10,937 bases of DNA from positions 1-10,937 of the forward strand of contig JAZUQN010000138.1 in assembly GCA_045605745.1 (NCBI GenBank), given 5' to 3'. The notes under the pieces are model-generated. The model saw nothing but the letters and a program-made list of their open reading frames with translations, had not been told where the DNA came from and made no database searches. Source of the stretch: SIG710 sp045605745. Lineage in GTDB: Bacteria > Bacillota > Clostridia > Oscillospirales > CAG-272. Positions 1 through 5,747 of this stretch are shown in pieces. The number at the start of each line of letters is the position of its first letter. The stretch's first letter is position 1. The translations under genes were made by a program, and so were the position numbers.

Positions 1-24
1 AACGAGCAGATAATTTTTAGCCAT
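1..24 (-). CDS. possible 5' end of a leftward gene, cut by the window edge
   Basis: On the minus strand an ATG at 24-22 opens a reading frame that stays open to the window edge, reading MAKNYLLV. An AAAGAG/GAGATG purine run lies a few bases upstream, and an extended -10 (TG-A-TATAAT) is at 45-53. Eight codons are too few to name a family. The call rests only on this promoter, ribosome site and start arrangement, which could arise by chance in AT-rich DNA next to a repeat whose linker also contains GATATA. Confidence 0.35.
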
Positions 25-44
25 AATATCATCTCTTTGGGTAT

Positions 45-53
45 ATTATATCA
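45..53 (-). promoter_or_regulatory. extended -10 promoter element for the left-edge gene
   Basis: Read on the minus strand, TGATATAAT fits an extended -10 (TG, one base, TATAAT). The hexamer 17 bases further upstream is a poor -35 (TTCATT at 73-68), as is often seen with extended -10 promoters. Transcription would begin near 38-39, about 14 bases before the putative ATG. The resemblance to the GATGATATA linker of the adjacent repeat weakens the call. Confidence 0.35.
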
Positions 54-71
54 CGTTGTAAATTAAAAATG

Positions 72-257
72 AACGGCTTGCCGTTGTATATCATCCGTCC
101 GAAAATGTTCATATCTCGTTTTGGACAAAAGTATATCATCAACACAAAGTGTTGTATCTCATCAAGTCGCAGAGGAATACACCTTCGGTGATGATATACA
201 CGCTAAAGCGTGATGATATACGCCTTGCGGCGATGATATACCAAGTCTGCGACTTGG
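72..257. repeat. symmetric modular array of mini-hairpins with inverted linkers
   Basis: Short palindromes of different sequence are separated by a constant 10-base linker. The linker reads GTATATCATC at 86-95 and 131-140 and GTATCTCATC at 154-163. It then appears as its exact reverse complement GATGATATAC at 190-199, 212-221 and 232-241. The palindromes are AACGGC/GCCGTT (72-85), GTCC-AAAA/TTTTGGAC (97-126, one bulge), AACAC/GTGTT (141-153), CACC/GGTG (180-190), CACGC/GCGTG (199-212), CGCC/GGCG (221-232) and CCAAGTC/GACTTGG (241-257). Left and right linkers can therefore pair with each other as nested stems, with mini-hairpins projecting on both sides. A second option pairs 164-173 with 246-255 (10 bp). 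No coding potential is visible. It looks like a non-coding intergenic repeat; whether it acts as DNA or RNA cannot be told from here. Confidence 0.8.
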
Positions 258-260
258 ATA

Positions 261-303
261 AAAAAATACTGCAGAAAACGTATCCTTTTCTGCAGTATTT
301 TTT
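261..303 (-). terminator. intrinsic terminator directly after tRNA-Glu
   Basis: An 18-bp perfect stem (261-278 with 286-303) around TACTGCAG encloses a 7-base loop and has A-runs and T-runs at its two ends, so it could work in both directions. On the minus strand it starts at the last base of the tRNA CCA end, making it the natural terminator of the tRNA transcript. The T-run lies inside the stem, on its distal arm. Confidence 0.85.
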
Positions 304-377
304 GGTGACCCGTACGGGAATCGAACCCATGTTCCCAGCGTGAGAGGCTAGTGTCTTAACCGCTTGACCAACGGGCC
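303..377 (-). tRNA. tRNA-Glu, anticodon CUC
   Basis: A complete cloverleaf reads on the minus strand. The 7-bp acceptor stem pairs GGCCCGT (377-371) with ACGGGTC (313-307), the discriminator base is A, and CCA is encoded at 305-303. The D-arm contains GGTCAAGCGGTTAAGAC. The anticodon stem CTAGC/GCTGG (one T-G wobble) closes the loop CTCTCAC, which puts anticodon CUC at 344-342. The T-arm has loop TTCGATT. Body and acceptor match the usual bacterial tRNA-Glu. CUC reads GAG codons and is a second isoacceptor beside the usual UUC form. Its own promoter lies at 391-419 and a terminator hairpin abuts its 3' end, so it is probably a single-gene transcription unit. Confidence 0.95.
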
Positions 378-390
378 GCTGACGCATAGT

Positions 391-419
391 ATTATAACAC
401 AAGTTTTCGGAAAATGCAA
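391..419 (-). promoter_or_regulatory. promoter of tRNA-Glu
   Basis: On the minus strand the -35 is TTGCAT (419-414) and the -10 is a perfect TATAAT (396-391), separated by 17 bases. Transcription would start about 7 bases further on, near 384, leaving a short 5' leader before the mature tRNA end at 377. Spacing and -10 are ideal. Confidence 0.8.
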
Positions 420-470
420 TACCTTTTCCAAAAAAAATTTTAAATTTCAAAAAAAATTTATTTTATCAGA

Positions 471-508
471 AAATCCGCCCTTGACACATTAGTATCCCGG
501 GCGGATTT
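471..508 (-). terminator. terminator hairpin after the DUF378 gene
   Basis: AAATCCGCCC (471-480) and GGGCGGATTT (499-508) form a perfect 10-bp GC-cored stem with an 18-base loop. It lies 20 bases beyond the stop of the leftward DUF378 gene. The T-run after it on the minus strand is interrupted (ATTTTCTGATAAAA), so termination may be moderate. It marks the probable end of the prfC, radical SAM, DUF378 cluster. Confidence 0.65.
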
Positions 509-528
509 AAAGAAACATTTTGGAAAGC

Positions 529-753
529 TTACATATCAGAGTGTCTTTCAATTTCGTCTCTGCTTCTGAAAAGAAGAGAGATGCACCAGATACCGGCGAG
601 AGCAATAACAGTATATACTATTCTTGCCCAAAGAGAGCCTTGTCCGCCAAAAATCCAAGCAACGATATCAAACTTGAAAAGTCCGATGCTTCCCCAGTTT
701 AGCGCGCCTATTATTGTAAGCAACAGGCAAATTCTATCCATCATCATGGCCAT
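529..753 (-). CDS. DUF378 family small membrane protein
   Basis: This 74-residue protein matches the DUF378 (YuzA-like) pattern. It starts with MDRICLLLTIIGALNWGSIGLF, followed by the FDIVAWIFGG segment and a second hydrophobic stretch. Two membrane helices are visible, roughly residues 6-26 and 41-61, with the conserved ALNWG motif near residues 17-21 and a charged tail (RSRDEIERHSDM). Length is normal for the family. The function is unknown; it is expected in the cytoplasmic membrane. A GGAAAGGA ribosome site precedes a cluster of in-frame ATGs. The first lies 4 bases after AGGA, the third about 10, so the start could be residue 1, 3, 4 or 5. The gene lies 87 bases after the radical SAM gene on the same strand, with no clear promoter between them, so co-transcription is possible. 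Confidence 0.85.
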   Translation of the reverse strand: MAMMMDRICLLLTIIGALNWGSIGLFKFDIVAWIFGGQGSLWARIVYTVIALAGIWCISLLFRSRDEIERHSDM

Positions 754-840
754 GTCATCCTTTCCGAATTTCGGTTTGTTTTAAGATAAATCTATCTTCA
801 AGATTAGTTTGACATAGCAGATGCTTTTTTATTCAAAAAA

Positions 841-1740
841 TTAAAAAGTTTTTTCTGAAAAATTAGGAGTATAGCTTTTTTCAGCTGACGATTTGTCTTG
901 CGAAAAGCCATTAAAACCATATTTTTCCGCTTCGGAAATTACAAAATCATATTCAAAGCTTGTAATCCTTCTCCTAAGCTCCTTTATTTCCGGTGGGGCA
1001 AAATCCGGGGTGTACTGACGCATTATACTGATATATATCTTGTCTATTGGCACAGCTTCGTTTATGGTGCGGAGAACATTTGCAGAGTCAAGCCGAGCGC
1101 TCGGGAGCACCATGTGCCTCACTAAAACGCCTTTTTTCATAAGGCCATCATCGCCAAGCTTTGCTTCTCCAACCTGACTATACATTTCAGCAAGGGCTTT
1201 GGTTGCTATGCTGCAATAATCGGGAGCAAATGAATATTTTTCCGATATCTCAGAAGAAAAATATTTAAAATCGGGCATATAAATATCGATGAGTCCACGA
1301 AGCTCTTTAAGGCTATTTACGCTTTCATATCCGCCGCAGTTATATACCACGGGTATTCCCAAGCTATCCTTGATATTGCCAAGGACTCTTGCTATTGCGC
1401 TCGAATAGTGTGTGGGTGTGACGAGATTTATATTATGCGCTCCCTTGTCACGAAGTCTGAGCATAAGCCCTCCAAGCTCATCTTCGGTCAAGATTCTCTT
1501 AAAGGCTGTGCTCTCACTCGGTTTATGGCTGATGACCTTGTTTTGACAGTAGACACATCCAAGGTTGCAGCCTGCGAAAAATATAGTTCCCGATCCGTTT
1601 TTGCCGCTGATTATCGGCTCTTCATGCTTGTGGAGTGCTGCCCTTGAAATCATTAGCTCCTTTGGCGCACCGCAAAATCCCAAGTTTTCGGTTCTGTCAA
1701 CACCGCATTGCCTTGGGCAAAGATTGCATAGCTCCCCCAT
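841..1740 (-). CDS. PflX-like radical SAM protein (COG1313 type)
   Basis: This 299-residue protein resembles the PflX/PflA-activase-like radical SAM group. The [4Fe-4S]/SAM motif C-x3-C-x2-C is in GCNLGCVYCQN (Cys58, 62, 65). An N-terminal cysteine cluster, C-x2-C-x3-C-x10-C (Cys5, 8, 12, 23; CNLCPRQCGVDR...GFCG), is typical of this subgroup and may bind a second metal site. The partial TIM barrel includes NLVTPTHY and PVVYNCGGYES. The family is predicted to activate glycyl-radical or related enzymes, but no glycyl-radical enzyme is visible nearby and the substrate is unknown. The ATG at 1740 lies 4 bases after the prfC stop without a good ribosome site, suggesting translational coupling. A TTG at 1755, inside prfC, would add 5 residues. 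Confidence 0.88.
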   Translation of the reverse strand: MGELCNLCPRQCGVDRTENLGFCGAPKELMISRAALHKHEEPIISGKNGSGTIFFAGCNLGCVYCQNKVISHKPSESTAFKRILTEDELGGLMLRLRDKGAHNINLVTPTHYSSAIARVLGNIKDSLGIPVVYNCGGYESVNSLKELRGLIDIYMPDFKYFSSEISEKYSFAPDYCSIATKALAEMYSQVGEAKLGDDGLMKKGVLVRHMVLPSARLDSANVLRTINEAVPIDKIYISIMRQYTPDFAPPEIKELRRRITSFEYDFVISEAEKYGFNGFSQDKSSAEKSYTPNFSEKTF

Positions 1741-1744
1741 TTTA

Positions 1745-3337
1745 TCACTGACCAAATTCCACGAGGCTTAGTTTGCCCTCGTTATGCTCAAGGGTGCGTG
1801 TGATAAACCATTCGCTCTTGAAAAGAAGGAAGTTTTGTCCGCGCACATCCTGTACCCATTCGGTTTCATAAAGGTCAAGTGTTTTGGGGTCCACATCGTT
1901 CTCGATTCTTCTGATATACTGCCAAGCAAGCGGACGGCGGATAAATTTAACTCCGTATTCGCTTTCCATTCTTGCCTCAAGCACCTCAAATTGAAGCTCG
2001 CCCACAACGCCAACGATAACTCTTTCAAGACCTGCTTCGGGCATAAAGAACATCTGAATGGAACCTTCCTGAGCGATCTGAGTCATACCCTTTGCAAACT
2101 GCTTTCGCTTCATGCTGTCGATCTGTTCGACCAATGCAAAACGCTCGGGCGCAAAGGTGGGTATGCCCTCGAATTTAATCTTCATACCTTTTTCGCAAAC
2201 TGTATCACCAATTGCAAATATTCCGGGGTCAAACACGCCAATTATATCGCCTGCATACGCTTCATCAATAACGGCTCTTTCCTGCGCCATCATCTGCTGT
2301 GGCTGTGAAAGCTTTATTTCCTTGCCGCCTTGAATATGGAAATATTCATTTCCACGCTCAAATTTGCCTGAGCATATGCGCATAAAAGCAATTCTGTCTC
2401 GATGCGCTTTATTCATATTGGCTTGAATTTTGAAAACAAAGGCAGAAAAGCCGTCCTTTTCGGGCTGGAGCACAGTTTCATCTTCGGTCTTTCTCGGTAG
2501 AGGAGCGGTGGTCATTTTAAGAAAATGCTCAAGGAAGGTTTCGATGCCGAAATTGTTAAGAGCAGAGCCGAAGAAAACCGGACTGAGCTTTCCATGGCGC
2601 ACTTTTTCAAGGTCAAAATCAAAGCAAGCGCCGTCGAGTAGCTCGATCTGCTCAACAAGTTCTTCTCTTTGATAAGAACCGATCAGCTGATCCAGCTTTT
2701 CAGTATCTGTTATTTCACATTCGATAGCCCCCAGACGCTCACGGCCCTTGTGCTTGTCTGCATAGGATAGGATGGCTCTTTTTTCTCTGTCATAAACACC
2801 TGCAAAATTAACTCCGCATCCGATAGGCCAGTTCATTGGATATGTTCCTATGCCAAATTCCTTTTCAAGCTCGTCAATAAGGTCAAAGGGATCTCTTGCC
2901 TCGTGGTCAAGCTTATTTATAAATGTGAATATTGGAATATCACGCATGGCGCAAACCTTAAAAAGCTTTCGTGTCTGCGGCTCAATGCCCTTTGCCGCAT
3001 CGATGACCATAACAGCACTGTCGGCAGCCATCAGCGTTCTATATGTGTCCTCCGAAAAATCCTGATGTCCCGGAGTGTCAAGGATATTGATGCAATAACC
3101 CTCATATTCAAACTGCATAACAGAGGAGGTTATTGAGATACCTCTCTGCTTTTCCATATCCATCCAGTCTGAAACGGCGTGGCGGTCTGAGGCCTTGCCC
3201 TTAACCGAGCCTGCTGTTTGAATAGCTCCTCCGTATAAGAGAAATTTTTCGGTTAATGTAGTTTTACCTGCGTCCGGGTGAGAAATTATCGCAAAGGTTC
3301 TGCGTCTGTTTATCTCGTTTTGTAAATTGCTTGCCAT
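1745..3337 (-). CDS. prfC: peptide chain release factor 3 (RF3)
   Basis: This 530-residue translational GTPase is of the normal RF3 length. RF3 speeds the release of RF1/RF2 from the ribosome after peptide hydrolysis. All GTPase motifs are present: P-loop SHPDAGKTT (residues 19-27), the switch I stretch QRGISIT (about 64-70), DTPGH (87-91), NKLD (141-144) and GSAL (257-260). The RF3-specific GSVKGKASDRHAVSDWM segment (43-59) distinguishes it from EF-G and EF-Tu. The C-terminal part (GELQFEVLEARMESEYGVKF, then a WQYIRRI segment) is RF3-like domain III. AAAGGA precedes the ATG by 8 bases, and a promoter lies at 3375-3403. It is first in a leftward cluster; the radical SAM gene starts 4 bases after its stop. 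Confidence 0.97.
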   Translation of the reverse strand: MASNLQNEINRRRTFAIISHPDAGKTTLTEKFLLYGGAIQTAGSVKGKASDRHAVSDWMDMEKQRGISITSSVMQFEYEGYCINILDTPGHQDFSEDTYRTLMAADSAVMVIDAAKGIEPQTRKLFKVCAMRDIPIFTFINKLDHEARDPFDLIDELEKEFGIGTYPMNWPIGCGVNFAGVYDREKRAILSYADKHKGRERLGAIECEITDTEKLDQLIGSYQREELVEQIELLDGACFDFDLEKVRHGKLSPVFFGSALNNFGIETFLEHFLKMTTAPLPRKTEDETVLQPEKDGFSAFVFKIQANMNKAHRDRIAFMRICSGKFERGNEYFHIQGGKEIKLSQPQQMMAQERAVIDEAYAGDIIGVFDPGIFAIGDTVCEKGMKIKFEGIPTFAPERFALVEQIDSMKRKQFAKGMTQIAQEGSIQMFFMPEAGLERVIVGVVGELQFEVLEARMESEYGVKFIRRPLAWQYIRRIENDVDPKTLDLYETEWVQDVRGQNFLLFKSEWFITRTLEHNEGKLSLVEFGQ

Positions 3338-3374
3338 AATACAAATCCTTTATTAAAAATTGTCATACTTTATT

Positions 3375-3403
3375 ATTTTATCACATTTTTCAGATTCTTA
3401 CAA
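3375..3403 (-). promoter_or_regulatory. promoter of prfC
   Basis: On the minus strand TTGTAA (3403-3398) and TAAAAT (3380-3375) are separated by 17 bases, and the -10 is extended by a TG two bases upstream (TG-A-TAAAAT). The start site would be near 3368, about 30 bases before the prfC ATG, with the AAAGGA ribosome site in between. Placement directly upstream of prfC supports the call, although the region is AT-rich. Confidence 0.6.
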
Positions 3404-3414
3404 GCTTTTTGACA

Positions 3415-3451
3415 AAAAATCTCCGCTTTTATATATAGCTTACAGATTTTT
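3415..3451 (-). terminator. weak possible terminator after the AraC gene
   Basis: AAAAATCT (3415-3422) can pair with AGATTTTT (3444-3451). On the minus strand the hairpin is followed by T residues (GATTTTTTGTC). The stem is AT-rich with a 21-base loop, so it is a marginal terminator. It lies 10 bases past the stop of the AraC gene and just before the prfC promoter. Confidence 0.3.
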
Positions 3452-3460
3452 CAAAAACGC

Positions 3461-4171
3461 TTAAAGATTATTTTTTCTGAAATTTCCGGGCGATAGACCG
3501 TATTTTTTCTTGAATGCATTGCTGAAATAATATAAATTTTCATATCCGCATTCCTCGGCAATTTTGCCGATCGAAAAGGTTGTGTTTATGAGAAGGTCTA
3601 TAGATTTTTCAAGCCTAAAATTTGATATATATTCTCTTGGAGTTATTCCGGTCTCTTTTTTGAATTTCAGTAAAAAGCCTGCGTGAGACATATAGATGCT
3701 GCCAAGGTAGTCTTCAATTTTTAGCTTTTCGCTGTGATTTTTATCAATAAATTCAAAAAAACCCTGTGTTTCTTTAGAGTATGTTGAATTTTTAAGCTGC
3801 TTTTCCAGCAAATATTGGGTTATAAGATCACTGCTAAAATGTCTGACATTTTGTGTGTTTCCCAAATTGATGGCATCTATCAGAAATCGGATAGAGCTGT
3901 TTTTTCTATCTCCGTCCTCAAATTCAAGCAGCCCCGAGCTAAGTCTGCAATCAACGTCGGGTATAATATAAATTATCCGTATCGGTTCTATTATTTGTCT
4001 TTTGAAGTATTCACCCTTTCTAAAGTATACCACGCTGGTCTCTTGTGCAACAAACCGATTTCCGTTTAAAATCAGCTCAAAGCTGCCCTCCAGCACAACC
4101 ATAAGAACATTTTCCCTATGATATCCGGCTGAAATAATAAAGCTTTCACGCTCCATAATACTGTATATCAT
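3461..4171 (-). CDS. AraC-family transcriptional regulator
   Basis: This 236-residue protein has an N-terminal cupin-like sensor part (about 10-75; the GYHRENVLMVVLEGSFELILNG stretch looks like a double-stranded beta helix) and a C-terminal AraC/XylS DNA-binding domain (about 135-234). The first helix-turn-helix is around KIEDYLGSIYMSHAGFLLKFKK (151-172). The second is around SIGKIAEECGYENLYYFSNAFKKKYGLSP (200-228), with the family signature F-K-K-x-x-G-x-[ST]-P-x-x-[FY]R. It is somewhat shorter than the usual 270-300 residues, mostly in the linker. It is transcribed divergently from the FAD oxidoreductase gene, sharing a 101-base control region, so it probably regulates that gene and itself. 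The inducer cannot be predicted. A GGTGG ribosome-like site lies 4 bases before the ATG. Confidence 0.92.
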   Translation of the reverse strand: MIYSIMERESFIISAGYHRENVLMVVLEGSFELILNGNRFVAQETSVVYFRKGEYFKRQIIEPIRIIYIIPDVDCRLSSGLLEFEDGDRKNSSIRFLIDAINLGNTQNVRHFSSDLITQYLLEKQLKNSTYSKETQGFFEFIDKNHSEKLKIEDYLGSIYMSHAGFLLKFKKETGITPREYISNFRLEKSIDLLINTTFSIGKIAEECGYENLYYFSNAFKKKYGLSPGNFRKNNL

Positions 4172-4201
4172 AAAACCACCACTTTAAAAAATTATAAATA
4201 A

Positions 4202-4230
4202 ATTATAAAACATTGTATTTACTTTGTCAA
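4202..4230 (-). promoter_or_regulatory. promoter of the AraC gene
   Basis: On the minus strand there is a perfect consensus pair: TTGACA (4230-4225), 17 bases, TATAAT (4207-4202). The start would be near 4195, giving a leader of about 24 bases. The -35 overlaps the -35 of the divergent oxidoreductase promoter. A perfect consensus is unusual for a regulator gene and suggests control by repression or occlusion. Confidence 0.85.
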
Positions 4231-4253
4231 TACCTTAATTATATAATTATAAA
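4218..4253 (+). promoter_or_regulatory. promoter of the FAD oxidoreductase gene
   Basis: Two overlapping readings exist. One is TTGTCA (4224-4229), 18 bases, TATAAA (4248-4253). The other is TTTACT (4218-4223), 18 bases, TATAAT (4242-4247). The first shares its -35 with the divergent AraC promoter but leaves only about 12 bases before the start codon, with the GAGGTG ribosome site at 4263-4268. The second leaves about 18. The suboptimal spacing fits an activator-dependent promoter, as expected for an AraC target. Confidence 0.5.
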
Positions 4254-4272
4254 AAACAAATCGAGGTGCAAT

Positions 4273-5550
4273 ATGGAATACATTAAACAGCTTGAAACGA
4301 TTGGAGAATTTGATATAGTTATTGCCGGAGGAGGCCCTGGCGGAATCGGTGCAGCAATATCTGCTTCTGAGCTTGGAATGCGCGTCGTTATAATTGAAAG
4401 AGCCGGCGTGCTTGGAGGAAACATCACCATAGGTCATGTTTCGCCTATATCCGGCCGATATGTTAAAAACACTGTGGCTGATTTTATGTGTAATTATCTT
4501 TCGGATGAAGGTAAGCCCGATTGCGATTTTGAAGAAGCTAAGATCAGACTTATGACGCTTATGGAGGATAGAGGAGTCGAAGTGCTGCTAAACACCTCGC
4601 TTTGCGATGTTATAAAAAGCGGCAACAAAATTGACTCAGTGGTTATTTCAACTCAATATGGACTTAAGTCTATCAAAGGTAAAATTTTTATTGACGGAAC
4701 AGGCGATGGCGTTCTTTCCTATCTTGCAGGCGAGAAAATCGAATACGGCAGAGAGGACGGCCTTGTTCAGCCTATGTCGATAATGTTCACTCTTTGCGGC
4801 ATTGATGAAAATCAAAAGCTGACCTGCTATCACGAAGAGGACGAGACTATTCTGAAAAACGGCGGATTTTTGCAGATGTGCAGAAATGCCTGCAAAGACG
4901 GTGAGCTTCCGCCCGAGGTAAATATCGTTAGACTTTATCCCGGCAAAAACGCCTCTGAAAGAGTTGTTAATGCAACTCAGATAAATGGACTTGATCCTTT
5001 GGATATATTTGGCTACACAAAAGCGCAGACTGCACTGCGCAGACAGATGAAGATGGTAGTCGATTTTCTGAAAAAGAATGTTGAGGGCTTTGAAAATGTT
5101 TATATAAAGGATAGCTCTGATATCGTTGGCGTGCGAGAATCGCGAAGAGTTATTGGACAATATGTTCTTGACGCAGATTCGCTTATTGATGGCAGACCTT
5201 TTAGCGACGTAATAGTTCATAAGGCAGATTTCCCCATAGATATTCATAATCCTGCAGGAGCAGGACAGGCAGAAAGCGAGACCGTTCCGGTGTTGACAAA
5301 AAAATACGATATTCCGTATGGGTGCATAGTTCCGCTTGTCAATGAAAATCTGTTTACTACGGGAAGATGTATCAGCGGAACTCACAGAGCACACGCTTCA
5401 TACCGTGTTATGAACATTGCGCTGAACATTGGCGAGGCCGCAGGCATAGCAGGAGCACTTTGCATAGCCAAAGGCGAAACCAACAAAACTCTCGGCTATA
5501 AAGAGGTCCAAGCTGTTTTGACTGAAAAGGGCATTGATCTGTTTGGATAA
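4273..5550 (+). CDS. FAD-dependent oxidoreductase (FAD_oxidored / PF12831-like)
   Basis: This 425-residue flavoprotein starts with a Rossmann FAD site: DIVIAGGGPGGIGAA (about residues 14-28) followed by the acidic end of the second strand, VVIIER (38-43). Further family marks are DGTGDG (141-146), GVRESRR (286-292), the NPAGAGQ stretch (326-332), and a C-terminal GRCISGTHRAHASYRVM...GEAAGIAGA FAD-contacting segment (364-395). This matches the FAD-dependent oxidoreductases annotated with PF12831. The natural substrate of most members is unknown. No signal peptide is present, so it is cytoplasmic. The ATG at 4273 is preceded by GAGGTG at 4263-4268; the open frame reaches an upstream TTG at 4213, but that lies inside the promoter. 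It is a single-gene unit under a divergent AraC regulator, ending at a strong terminator, which points to one inducible redox step. Confidence 0.9.
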   Translation: MEYIKQLETIGEFDIVIAGGGPGGIGAAISASELGMRVVIIERAGVLGGNITIGHVSPISGRYVKNTVADFMCNYLSDEGKPDCDFEEAKIRLMTLMEDRGVEVLLNTSLCDVIKSGNKIDSVVISTQYGLKSIKGKIFIDGTGDGVLSYLAGEKIEYGREDGLVQPMSIMFTLCGIDENQKLTCYHEEDETILKNGGFLQMCRNACKDGELPPEVNIVRLYPGKNASERVVNATQINGLDPLDIFGYTKAQTALRRQMKMVVDFLKKNVEGFENVYIKDSSDIVGVRESRRVIGQYVLDADSLIDGRPFSDVIVHKADFPIDIHNPAGAGQAESETVPVLTKKYDIPYGCIVPLVNENLFTTGRCISGTHRAHASYRVMNIALNIGEAAGIAGALCIAKGETNKTLGYKEVQAVLTEKGIDLFG

Positions 5551-5584
5551 AAAGTGACTTTAAAATAAGCCGGATAAAAATTAT

Positions 5585-5622
5585 AAACTGCAGCTTTTTA
5601 TTAAAAAAGCTGCAGTTTTTTT
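5585..5622 (+). terminator. intrinsic terminator of the oxidoreductase gene
   Basis: AAACTGCAGCTTTTT (5585-5599) pairs perfectly with 5604-5618, a 15-bp stem with a 4-base loop, followed by an unbroken T-run to 5622. It lies 35 bases after the stop codon. A-runs on the other side allow bidirectional activity, but no leftward gene ends here. Confidence 0.9.
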
Positions 5623-5676
5623 GGTCCAAAATCCTCCGTAAAGTATATAAAATCACCTATAAGATGCATAACACCC

Positions 5677-5704
5677 TTGACAAAAATTCAAAACGGTGTA
5701 TAAT
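5677..5704 (+). promoter_or_regulatory. promoter of aspS
   Basis: Perfect TTGACA (5677-5682) and TATAAT (5699-5704) hexamers are separated by 16 bases, with a TG directly before the -10. The start would be near 5711. This leaves about 37 bases of leader with an AAGGAGA ribosome site at 5734-5740, 7 bases from the ATG. The leader is too short for a T-box, so no tRNA-sensing control is visible. Confidence 0.9.
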
Positions 5705-5747
5705 TAATTAAGTAGATTTTCAGATTTGTTTTTAAGGAGATAAAATT

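Noticed and set aside
72..257. CRISPR array
   Set aside because: The constant unit is only 10 bases and inverts midway. The intervening segments are palindromes of varying length, not unique spacers, and no cas gene is present.
139..450. 103-residue minus-strand frame across the tRNA
   Set aside because: It overlaps the complete tRNA-Glu gene, its promoter and its terminator, so it cannot be a real protein gene.
1784..2308. 174-residue plus-strand frame opposite prfC
   Set aside because: It has no ribosome site and no family resemblance, and is fully inside the conserved prfC gene.
4213..4272. N-terminal extension of the FAD oxidoreductase from a TTG at 4213
   Set aside because: It runs through the promoter region and has no ribosome site. 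The ATG at 4273 has GAGGTG just upstream and places the Rossmann motif at the usual distance.
4648..5394. 248-residue minus-strand frame opposite the oxidoreductase
   Set aside because: It is antisense to a well-supported flavoprotein gene, with no promoter, ribosome site or recognisable domain.
5705..5747. T-box leader for aspS
   Set aside because: The mapped promoter leaves only about 37 bases of leader, too short for a T-box. No specifier stem or TGGNACC-like box is seen.
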